The translations under genes were made by a program, and so were the position numbers. From positions 1 through 48,489 of the forward strand of contig JAIKZU010000004.1 in the NCBI GenBank assembly GCA_024681985.1: DNA of 48,489 nucleotides, written 5' to 3'. This document shows, piece by piece, positions 10,609 through 19,236 of the stretch; the first letter of the stretch is position 1; every line of letters begins with the position of its first letter. The notes under the pieces were generated by a model. The model was not told where the DNA came from and did no database searches. It was given only the letters and a program-made list of their open reading frames with translations. Source of the DNA: Lachnospiraceae bacterium. GTDB taxonomy: Bacteria > Bacillota > Clostridia > Lachnospirales > Lachnospiraceae.

Positions 10609-11463
10609 ATGAATGTGTTTGAGATATCTGACGAGAATTTAGAAGAGTTCGCCGAGATCCTGGGCATGGACATGATGGACGACATGCAGAGGTCTTTCTA
10701 TCGTGGATACGGCACCAGTGGTGAGGACGGAAACATCAACGGTGTCCTGGTCTACGAGGTAAAGGGCCTGGAAGACGACGACCGGGATACTTTAAGCCAG
10801 ATGCTTTTGGTGAAAGCGGATAATGAGGAATCCTACGAAAAGCTCCATGAGATCTACCGGGAGGAAGGCGTGGAAGATGAGGAGATCGTGGAGACCTTTT
10901 ATGAGTTTGAGGACGCTGCCATGGCCGACTCCTGTGAGAAGGCAGGTTTTTCCAAGGGCAAAAAGGAAAGCCAGATCATCCGGCTCAAACTGAAGGACGC
11001 TTCTGCTCTCGATTTTGTCAATAAGATCAAAAAGGTACCGGACTACATCGTGGGGCTGGAAAAACTGTCGGTGACCCAATACCGAGCAGGTGTAAAGAAC
11101 TGTATCTTCAACGGACAGACCGGTATCCTGGAAGACTTAAGTTATCTTTCCATGGGATGGTTCGATACGGGGATCTCCTCCTGTACCATTACGGACGAGG
11201 AGGTAAACGGATTCTTTTTCATCCGTACCACACCTTCGGGAGTGATCGTCCCGGTACTTTTGTATGCATACGGACCCGATTACATTAAGAACCTGGCGCT
11301 TATGATCGCCCATAGTGTAAAGGAGGCGGAGAAGCGATATCCGCCGGATACCGAGATCGTCATTCATCGTGCCAGAAAAGCCTCGGCGGAGCTGACCAAA
11401 AAGCTCATGCCCCGGATCAAGGGGATGGAGGCATTCTTTGGCGAAAGAATGGAAAATAAATGA
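10609..11463 (+). CDS. Hypothetical protein, GNAT-like, possible paralogue of the 6294 product
   Basis: Similar overall layout to the 6294 product, but no RxxGxG loop visible. Confidence 0.45.
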   Translation: MNVFEISDENLEEFAEILGMDMMDDMQRSFYRGYGTSGEDGNINGVLVYEVKGLEDDDRDTLSQMLLVKADNEESYEKLHEIYREEGVEDEEIVETFYEFEDAAMADSCEKAGFSKGKKESQIIRLKLKDASALDFVNKIKKVPDYIVGLEKLSVTQYRAGVKNCIFNGQTGILEDLSYLSMGWFDTGISSCTITDEEVNGFFFIRTTPSGVIVPVLLYAYGPDYIKNLALMIAHSVKEAEKRYPPDTEIVIHRARKASAELTKKLMPRIKGMEAFFGERMENK

Positions 11464-11547
11464 TCGCTGCCGGGAGAGAATACGAAAGATACAGGAGATC
11501 ATAATGCGTCCCGGAGGAATGGGTTTAAAAAAGGAGAGGGAAATAAA

Positions 11548-12603
11548 GTGATTAACAGTGAAACCATGATCATCACTACGGAAGTTGTAAGCGTCATTTT
11601 TTTGGCCGTCATATTGTGCGGATCCCTGTTCGGATACTACGGAAGAGACAAGGCGGCGTTTTTTTACCGGTGCTGTCTCATCACCACCATCATAGGACTT
11701 TTGACCGATGCGTTCAGTTATGTGATCGATGGTCGGGTGAACGAGACCCTTTTGATCCTGATCAATATGGTCACCTATATTACCTGGGTTTTGATCGTCT
11801 TGTTCTTTGCCCTTTATACCATCGCCATGATCGAAAAACGAGTGGTGGTTCGGAAGTGGACCGTGGTGCCGGTTGCGGTTATTACGGGGCTTTTGATCCT
11901 GGCATGTGTCGTCGGTTCTTTTAACGGAGCGCTTTTGTATCTGGAGGACGGATACTTTGAGGAAGGCCCCTGGGGCAATGCCATCAGCATTTGGCTTTGC
12001 GTCTGCACGGTCTATGTGTACGGGGTTTTGTTCTATTACAGAAAGGCTCTGGAGCGAAGCGCTCTGGTTGCCATCGCCGCATTTTTGTTCTTCCCTTTTT
12101 TGGATACGCTGGTCTCTTTGTGTCTGGAGATCGACTACTCTTATCCCATCCTGTCGGTGGCACTCATGGTGGTATATGTGGTCGTTCAGGAAAAGACCGT
12201 TTCAGAAGACAACATCCGAAAAAAAATATATGAAGAAGATTCCTATTCTGATCCGGTGACCCGGGTGAAAAACCGCAGAGCATTTGATGACATCATAAAA
12301 GCGGATGTTCGGGGCAGGGCAAAGGGCGTGGCCTGTTTTAAACTCCAGGATCTTTCAGATGAGAATGCAGGCAGGTTCGCGAAGCTGATGAGAGAGGTCT
12401 TTGAAGGCGGGGATATATTCCGGATCTCCGAGGATGAATTTCAGGTGTTTACGTATAAGACCGGTCGGGAATATTTGGAAAAGAAGATGCATCGTATGAG
12501 AGAGATCTTAAAGGAAGAGGGGATTGAATCCTCCTTCGGTTATGCATACGACGAAGAGGCCGCTCTTTCGGATATGACAGAAAGAGCCCGGGCAGAGGTA
12601 TAG
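11548..12603 (+). CDS. 7TM membrane protein with degenerate GGDEF domain
   Basis: SDPVTRVKNRRAFDD and FRISEDEFQVF (GGDEF replaced by SEDEF); GTG start with AAGGAGAGGG RBS. Confidence 0.65.
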   Translation: MINSETMIITTEVVSVIFLAVILCGSLFGYYGRDKAAFFYRCCLITTIIGLLTDAFSYVIDGRVNETLLILINMVTYITWVLIVLFFALYTIAMIEKRVVVRKWTVVPVAVITGLLILACVVGSFNGALLYLEDGYFEEGPWGNAISIWLCVCTVYVYGVLFYYRKALERSALVAIAAFLFFPFLDTLVSLCLEIDYSYPILSVALMVVYVVVQEKTVSEDNIRKKIYEEDSYSDPVTRVKNRRAFDDIIKADVRGRAKGVACFKLQDLSDENAGRFAKLMREVFEGGDIFRISEDEFQVFTYKTGREYLEKKMHRMREILKEEGIESSFGYAYDEEAALSDMTERARAEV

Positions 12604-12611
12604 GAGGTAAA

Positions 12612-13697
12612 ATGGATCTGATCATCATTTCTGCGGACATCGTAAGTTTTGTTTTTCTCTTTGTCCTTTTATGCGGTTCACTGTTTGGATCAAAGGATGG
12701 TGGACAAAGTACGATATGGTTCAGTTGCTGCCTTTTGGTGGGGCTCTTGGGCACTGTGGCGGATGCTGTGGGGTATCTGACCGTAGATCCTTCCGAAAGC
12801 GGCAGCGGGATCCTCTTTGCCTGTATGATGTCCTATATTCTGTGTGCGGGGGAGTTTGCGGTATTTACTTTTTATTTCTTTTCCGTACTTAAGACCAGAG
12901 CGACCCTTCCCAAGTGGGCCATCCTTCCGGTGCTTTTGATCAGTGTGGCGGATAGCATTCTCTGCATACTGGGCACTGTAAACGGAAAAATGCTCTACGT
13001 GGAAGAAGGCATCGTCATAGACGGTGATTGGGCGGTTTATCCCAGTATTCTGCTGTTTTTGGGCATACTGTATCTATATTATGTGTTGTCCTCTTATCGG
13101 AAGGCATTAAGCCCCAATCAGGTATTGGCTTTCGGAGGATTCCTGTTCTTCCCCATTTTGGATTCCTGGATCACTCTCTTTAGTCCGGATATGGACTTTA
13201 CCTATCCTATCATCGCGCTGGCTTTTCTGGTGATCTACGTGATCGTCCAGGAGCATGCGGTGGCAGAGGAGATCCTGCGCCAAAAGGTTTCCGAAGAGGA
13301 TGCCCATGTGGATCCTCTGACACGTTTCAAAAACCGCCGTGCCTACGAGGAGGCACTGGAGGCGGAGAGGCGGGGCAGAGCAAAGGGCGTACTGTATTGC
13401 ACCGTCAATCACATAGATGAGATCAGAGAAAAAGACGGGCCGGAAGCGGTGGATCGGCACGTGGTCAGGTTCGCTGATCTCATGGGAGAGAACTTCCCGA
13501 AAGCGGAGATATGCAGGATTTCCGAGAAAGGCTTTGCGGCTTTTTTGTATAAGATGAGTGAAGAAGCCATGGAAAAGAAGGTTCGTGTTTTTAAAGAGAT
13601 CCTGGAGCAGAACGACGACATGGCATCCTTTGGATTTGTATACAGCGAAGAGGCACCCTTGATGGATATGGTCAGGGATGCCCAGCAGAAGATATAA
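12612..13697 (+). CDS. 7TM membrane protein with degenerate GGDEF domain (tandem paralogue of 11548-12603)
   Basis: Shares ILCGSLFG/LLCGSLFG, YVxVQExxV and DPLTRFKNRRAYEE with the upstream gene; signature reads CRISEKGFAAF. Confidence 0.65.
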   Translation: MDLIIISADIVSFVFLFVLLCGSLFGSKDGGQSTIWFSCCLLVGLLGTVADAVGYLTVDPSESGSGILFACMMSYILCAGEFAVFTFYFFSVLKTRATLPKWAILPVLLISVADSILCILGTVNGKMLYVEEGIVIDGDWAVYPSILLFLGILYLYYVLSSYRKALSPNQVLAFGGFLFFPILDSWITLFSPDMDFTYPIIALAFLVIYVIVQEHAVAEEILRQKVSEEDAHVDPLTRFKNRRAYEEALEAERRGRAKGVLYCTVNHIDEIREKDGPEAVDRHVVRFADLMGENFPKAEICRISEKGFAAFLYKMSEEAMEKKVRVFKEILEQNDDMASFGFVYSEEAPLMDMVRDAQQKI

Positions 13698-13737
13698 GGG
13701 CGGATCGAGCATTTTTTTCGGCCCGGAGAGATGAAAT

Positions 13738-16700
13738 ATGGAACAAAAGAAAAAAAGTATCATAGTGTTGCATCTGCTTTTTCTGGCTGCCATCGCCCTG
13801 TGGCTGATCGTAGTCTTGTTAAGAGCGGCCCTGACCGAGGGTGATCAGATCGCTTATCGTTCGGGAGATGTATTTTTGTGCGCCGACGGCTGGTATGACG
13901 ACGAGGGAAATAAGTGCAATATCGAAAAGTACGTCTTTACAAGGGCCGATGTAGGTAAGGAAAAAGTTTTTCATTACAAAGTGCCGGAGGGGGTCAGTTT
14001 TGAAGGAGATACGGCACTTTGCTTTTTTAGCAGAGGGATGAACTTCCGCATCTATTCCACGGCGCAAAAAGACAGCCCCTATTACGGTCTGGAAGGTTCC
14101 GGATCCCAGGAGATCTTTGCCTACGATCAGAAAGCAGCAAGACTTTCCGGCACCGATATCGGTCTTACGGTGCATGTGGCACCCCTTCGGATGACGGACA
14201 AGCAAAGCGAGATCTCCATCGCCATCACTCCCACAGAGTATTCCGCATTCATCCTGCAGATCCGTATTCAAAAGGCATCTGATTTCATCACCGGTTCCAT
14301 CATGTCCGTAATGCCACGTTTTATAGGCAGTGTGTTTATCCTGTTTTTCGGCATTTCCATCATGGTCTACACCTTTTTCGCTGTGGATGACAAACGGGAT
14401 ACCAAGGTGGGGCTTTATGCCTGGGGTATGTTTTCTGTGGCCCTGGGAATTCTTCTTTTGATCCAGTCCCAAATGATACAGATCTTAACCGGTCGACCGG
14501 AGTTTTGGACGACGCTGAAGTATGCACTGGTATTGATCAGCTGTTATTTCATCGCATTGCTCTGTGATTATATCACGCGGGCGCCTCATAAGCGGTACTC
14601 CCATGTGATCGGATATATCGTGGTGACCCTTTTGATCGTCGAGACTCTGGGATCCCTGTTTAACGTATTGTCCTTTTACCGGCTGTGGTATCTGTCGGCT
14701 ATCATTAATGCCTTTAACGGTTTGGCTGCCATCCGCTATCTGATCATGGAGATCAAGTATAACAAGTGGCATAAAAAAGAGGGGATTTCCGTTTTCCTTT
14801 TGGTGATGATCCTGGCGGAAATGACGGCGCTGACTGCGGATCTGGCCATATATGCCGCAGCTTCCAGACATATGACGGATTGGGGAAGACTGACCCGTAT
14901 CGTCTATATTGCGTTTATCTTTATCATGATCATCGCGCTTCTTCGTTTTTCCATCATTCGAAATCGGGAGGTTGGATTGGTCAATAAATACCGGAGTGAA
15001 TCCCGGGCAAAGAGCAGTTTCCTGGCCAATATGTCCCACGAGATCCGAACGCCCATCAATGCAGTGTTGGGTATGAACGAAATGATACTTCGGGAAAGCC
15101 ACGAGGAGGAGATCATCACCTACGCCGCCAATGTAAAGGCCGCGGGAAATAACCTTCTGGGGATCATCAATGATATTTTGGACTTTTCGAAGATCGAAGC
15201 GGGGAAGATGGAGATCGTTCCCGTGGATTACGATATGTCCTCCGTGATCAACGATCTGGTGAATATGATCCAGACCAAGGCGGATGCAAAGGGCCTTGAA
15301 CTGATCTTAAAGATCGATCCGAACATACCGAAGCTGTTAAATGGCGACGAGGTGCGGATCAAGCAGGTGATCACAAATATTCTCTCCAATGCGGTGAAAT
15401 ATACGGAAAAAGGCAGCGTGACCTTCGGTATTTCCTCCGAAAAGAATCCCTATGACGCGGACTCCGTTATCCTGGATGTTTACGTGGAGGATACGGGAAT
15501 CGGTATCAAGCGGGAGGATTTAGATAAGCTCTTCTCCGAGTTTGAGCGGATCGAGGAGGAACGGAACAGAAACGTGGAAGGCACAGGCCTTGGTATGACC
15601 ATCACCCGCCGGCTTCTCCAAATGATGGGAAGTTCTATGAATGTGGAAAGCGAATACGAAAAAGGTTCCAAGTTTTCCTTCCGTCTGGGACAGCGTGTGG
15701 TCAGATGGGATCCTCTGGGTGATTATGAGAAATCCTACCGCAGTGCTTTGGCACAGCGCAGCAAGTATAAAGAAAAGTTTGTGGCTCCCGACGCAAAGGT
15801 TCTCATGGTGGATGACAGTGAGATGAACCGGGTAGTATTCCAAAGCCTGATCAAAAAGACGTTGATACAGATCGACCTGGCGGCTGACGGAAATGAAGGA
15901 CTTTCCAAGCTCCGAAAGAAGAAATACGACATCGTATTCCTTGATCATCTGATGCCCGGAAAGGACGGTATTGAGACTCTTCGAGAGTTGAAGGATGACC
16001 CCGGTAATCCGAATCTGAAGACCCCCATGATCTGCCTGACCGCAAACGCCATCTCCGGTTCCAGAGAAAAATATATAGCCGCAGGTTTTCATGACTATAT
16101 TTCCAAGCCCATCGATCCGGATGCCTTGGAAAACCTGCTGATGGCGTATCTGCCGGAGAATCTGGTGAAAAGTACGGCGGATGAAAAAGAGGAGCCTGTA
16201 ACTGCATCTGCCGATACGGAGGTTCCCGCGGAGCTTTTGGCTCTGCAGGGATCGGAATTGATCGATATCGAAAGCGGCATGAAGCATGCCGGCTCTGCGG
16301 ACGCCTATCTGGCAACCTTAAAGATCTACCATGATTCTTTGGATACAAATGCCGAGATACTAAAGCAGGCTTTGGAGGGGGAGGACTTTAAAAACTACAC
16401 CATCAAAGTCCATGCCTTAAAGAGTTCCCTTCGCACCATCGGTGCCGAAGCTCTGGGAGAAGAGGCCCAAACGCTGGAAGAGGCAGGAAAGAAAGAAGAT
16501 GTTGCGCTCATCCGCGCCCATGGAGAGGACTTTATCCAAAGGTGCAAGAGTTTAAGAGATGCCCTGACGCCTGTTTTTGAAAAAGAAGAAGAAAAAGAGG
16601 AGAAACCTCAGGCAGATCCGGAACTTCTGGCGGAGGTTTATGAGGCGTTAAGAAATGCCGCGGAAGAGATGGATTCCGACGAATTGGAAGCGGCCTTTGC

Positions 16701-16812
16701 CCGACTGGAGGAGTATGCGATTCCTGCGACGGATGCAGATCTTTGTAAGGAATTAAAAGCAGCATCGGCCGCCTTTGACTATGAGAAGATCACGCAACTT
16801 TTGCAGACGTAG
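13738..16812 (+). CDS. Hybrid sensor histidine kinase: 7TMR-DISM-like sensor, HisKA/HATPase, receiver, Hpt
   Basis: SSFLANMSHEIRTPINAVLGM (H box), QVITNILSNAVKYTEKG (N box), VEDTGIGI, VLMVDDSEMNR...FLDHLMPGKDG...YISKPID (REC), KVHALKSSLRTIGA (Hpt). Confidence 0.92.
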   Translation: MEQKKKSIIVLHLLFLAAIALWLIVVLLRAALTEGDQIAYRSGDVFLCADGWYDDEGNKCNIEKYVFTRADVGKEKVFHYKVPEGVSFEGDTALCFFSRGMNFRIYSTAQKDSPYYGLEGSGSQEIFAYDQKAARLSGTDIGLTVHVAPLRMTDKQSEISIAITPTEYSAFILQIRIQKASDFITGSIMSVMPRFIGSVFILFFGISIMVYTFFAVDDKRDTKVGLYAWGMFSVALGILLLIQSQMIQILTGRPEFWTTLKYALVLISCYFIALLCDYITRAPHKRYSHVIGYIVVTLLIVETLGSLFNVLSFYRLWYLSAIINAFNGLAAIRYLIMEIKYNKWHKKEGISVFLLVMILAEMTALTADLAIYAAASRHMTDWGRLTRIVYIAFIFIMIIALLRFSIIRNREVGLVNKYRSESRAKSSFLANMSHEIRTPINAVLGMNEMILRESHEEEIITYAANVKAAGNNLLGIINDILDFSKIEAGKMEIVPVDYDMSSVINDLVNMIQTKADAKGLELILKIDPNIPKLLNGDEVRIKQVITNILSNAVKYTEKGSVTFGISSEKNPYDADSVILDVYVEDTGIGIKREDLDKLFSEFERIEEERNRNVEGTGLGMTITRRLLQMMGSSMNVESEYEKGSKFSFRLGQRVVRWDPLGDYEKSYRSALAQRSKYKEKFVAPDAKVLMVDDSEMNRVVFQSLIKKTLIQIDLAADGNEGLSKLRKKKYDIVFLDHLMPGKDGIETLRELKDDPGNPNLKTPMICLTANAISGSREKYIAAGFHDYISKPIDPDALENLLMAYLPENLVKSTADEKEEPVTASADTEVPAELLALQGSELIDIESGMKHAGSADAYLATLKIYHDSLDTNAEILKQALEGEDFKNYTIKVHALKSSLRTIGAEALGEEAQTLEEAGKKEDVALIRAHGEDFIQRCKSLRDALTPVFEKEEEKEEKPQADPELLAEVYEALRNAAEEMDSDELEAAFARLEEYAIPATDADLCKELKAASAAFDYEKITQLLQT

Positions 16813-16878
16813 GGGAACGGCAACCAAAGAAACTAATGGCTGGAAGTGGAGCCCTTCGAAATAGCCATTGGAAAATAA

Positions 16879-18114
16879 ATGAAAGAAAGTGAAGAGGAAA
16901 TGTTTAGAGTAAATCAGGATTATCAAAAGTTACCCGGAAGCTATCTGTTTTCAACCATTGCAAAAAAGGTGAAAGCCTATCAAGATGCAAACCCCGATGC
17001 GGCCATTATCCGCCTGGGTATCGGCGATGTGACCAGACCCCTTTCCAAGAGCGTCATTGACGCACTGCATGTGGCAGTGGATGAGATGGGGGACGAGAGC
17101 ACCTTCCGGGGATATGCGCCAGATCTGGGATATGATTTTTTGCGGGAGGCCATCGTAAAAATCGACTATGCAAAGCGGGGCTGTGATATTGCAGCGGATG
17201 AGATCTTTGTGTCGGATGGCGCAAAATCCGATTCCGGAAATATCCAGGAGCTTTTTTCAAAGGACTGTCGGATCGCCGTGTGTGATCCCGTGTATCCCGT
17301 ATATGTGGATTCCAATGTGATGGGAGGCCGCTGCGGCACCTATGATGCCGACAAAGAGCAGTGGAGCGACATCATCTACATGCCCACCACGGCGGAAAAC
17401 GGCTTCGTGCCGGAGTTCCCGAAGGAGACGCCGGACGTGATCTATCTGTGCCTGCCCAATAACCCGACAGGAACGACGATCCCAAAAAGCGAGCTGCAAA
17501 AATGGGTGGACTATGCAAACAAAAACAAAGCCCTCATCATCTATGATGCGGCTTATGAGGCTTATATATCAGAGTCTGATGTAGCTCATTCCATCTATGA
17601 ATGTGAGGGCGCAAAGACCTGCGCCATCGAGATCCGAAGCTTCTCAAAGAACGCGGGCTTTACGGGACTTCGTCTGGGCTTTACCGTGGTTCCGAAGGAA
17701 CTTGTTTTTGACGGTGTATCCGTAAACGGCATGTGGGCACGCCGCCACGGCACCAAGTTCAACGGTGCACCTTACATCGTACAGCGCGCGGGAGAAGCGG
17801 TATATTCCGAAGCCGGACAAAAAGAGATCCGGGAATTGGTGGGCTACTATATGCAAAACGCTGCTCTGATCCGCAGTGGCTTAGCGGATGCGGGCTATGA
17901 AGTATATGGTGGCGTGAACGCTCCCTATATCTGGCTGAAGACTCCGAACCAGATGACCTCCTGGGAGTTCTTTGACTATCTGTTGGAAAAAGCCAATGTG
18001 GTGGGGACACCGGGATCCGGATTCGGTCCCAGCGGAGAGCATTATTTTAGACTTACCGCCTTCGGCACTGTGGAGAATTCCAAGATCGCCTTAGAGCGCA
18101 TCAAGGCACTGTAG
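16879..18114 (+). CDS. dapL: LL-diaminopimelate aminotransferase (alternative start 16900, MFRVNQDYQKLPGSYLF)
   Basis: NQDYQKLPGSYLFSTIAKKV, RLGIGDVTRPL, LPNNPTGT, RSFSKNAGFTGLRLGFTVVPKEL. Confidence 0.92.
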   Translation: MKESEEEMFRVNQDYQKLPGSYLFSTIAKKVKAYQDANPDAAIIRLGIGDVTRPLSKSVIDALHVAVDEMGDESTFRGYAPDLGYDFLREAIVKIDYAKRGCDIAADEIFVSDGAKSDSGNIQELFSKDCRIAVCDPVYPVYVDSNVMGGRCGTYDADKEQWSDIIYMPTTAENGFVPEFPKETPDVIYLCLPNNPTGTTIPKSELQKWVDYANKNKALIIYDAAYEAYISESDVAHSIYECEGAKTCAIEIRSFSKNAGFTGLRLGFTVVPKELVFDGVSVNGMWARRHGTKFNGAPYIVQRAGEAVYSEAGQKEIRELVGYYMQNAALIRSGLADAGYEVYGGVNAPYIWLKTPNQMTSWEFFDYLLEKANVVGTPGSGFGPSGEHYFRLTAFGTVENSKIALERIKAL

Positions 18115-18128
18115 GATGTCGGGATGTC

Positions 18129-19019
18129 ATGAAGCGGATCTATCTGGATTTTGAAAAAACATCTTTGGATCAAGAAGAGCAGGAATTTCTGTCTGCATTC
18201 ATCCGTGATATGCAAAGCGAAGGTTTCGAAATGCAGCATACAGGGGCGGTTCCCATGCCTGAAATACAGGCCATGGGTACCGTCTCTTTGCATGGGACGG
18301 AGGATGTGACGGTGGCGATCTGTGACGATCCAAAGCGGCTGCAGGCCTTTAAAGAGCGTGGGATCCCTGTCATCGGCTACGAAGCAGGCACCGGGAAGCA
18401 TCTGGATGCCAAGTGGATCCTTTTGTCTTTGGAGGGGGCAGATGCGGATTATGTAAAGAAGGTATACTGCCGCACCAAAGGCCTGCCCCTTACGATCTTA
18501 GAAACAGAGCGTACCCTCATCCGGGAGATCTGCATGGAGGATATGGATGCTCTCTTTCGGGTCTATGAGGGAGAGCATATCACAGACTATCTGGAACCTC
18601 TGTATGACAGACCGGTAGAAGAGGCCTACGAAAGAAACTACATCGAAAAGATCTACGGCTTTTACGACTATGGCATGTGGGTGGTCTTCGACAAGGCCAC
18701 CGGAGAGCTCATCGGTCGGGCCGGGGTGGAAAGCCGCGGGGCTTACGAAAGCGCTTCCTGCGCCGAAAAAGATCGGTGGATGTATGCGCCGGACACGGTG
18801 GAGTTCGGATTTGTCATCCGGGAAGATCATCAGCACTTAGGGTATGGTACTGAGGTGGGCCGCGCCATCCTTTCCTACACCAAAAATGTTCTTCACAAAC
18901 GTGTGGTCTTTGCCAAATCCCATCCCGCCAACACCGCAGCCCATAAAGCATTGCGGTCAATTGGGTTTAGGGAACACGGTAGCATTGGTGACGATCGAAT
19001 TTTTATAATTTATATTTAA
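18129..19019 (+). CDS. GNAT-family N-acetyltransferase
   Basis: C-terminal VEFGFVIREDHQHLGYGTEVGRAILSY...SHPANTAAHKALRSIGF; QHLGYG acetyl-CoA loop. Confidence 0.75.
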   Translation: MKRIYLDFEKTSLDQEEQEFLSAFIRDMQSEGFEMQHTGAVPMPEIQAMGTVSLHGTEDVTVAICDDPKRLQAFKERGIPVIGYEAGTGKHLDAKWILLSLEGADADYVKKVYCRTKGLPLTILETERTLIREICMEDMDALFRVYEGEHITDYLEPLYDRPVEEAYERNYIEKIYGFYDYGMWVVFDKATGELIGRAGVESRGAYESASCAEKDRWMYAPDTVEFGFVIREDHQHLGYGTEVGRAILSYTKNVLHKRVVFAKSHPANTAAHKALRSIGFREHGSIGDDRIFIIYI

Positions 19020-19080
19020 TAAAGAAAACGAATAAGGTATAATTGAACCTATCCGATTTACACTAAATTTCGGAGGAGAA

Positions 19081-19212
19081 GTGGCAAAAGGCAGCGAGGA
19101 CCTGATTTTTCGTCGGTACTTAATGAACGAAGTGAATTTAGCACCGCTACGGAAAATCAAGAACGAGAGTGTGCCGAGCGGTTTTGCCCACTTCGACGAC
19201 GAAAACAAGTAA
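19081..19212 (+). CDS. Putative 43-aa small protein (VAKGSEDLIFRRYLMNEVNLAPLRKIKNESVPSGFAHFDDENK)
   Basis: GTG start preceded by GGAGGAG with short spacing, 24 nt upstream of the ATPase gene; too short for the supplied ORF track. Confidence 0.5.
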   Translation: MAKGSEDLIFRRYLMNEVNLAPLRKIKNESVPSGFAHFDDENK

Positions 19213-19236
19213 ACAATAAATATAACGAGGAAAATT

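Noticed and set aside
11616-12259. Alternative plus-frame ORFs 11616-11924, 11906-12259, 11991-12233
   Set aside because: Overlap the 7TM/GGDEF-like gene 11548-12603 with frameshifted, Cys/Arg/Trp-rich sequence.
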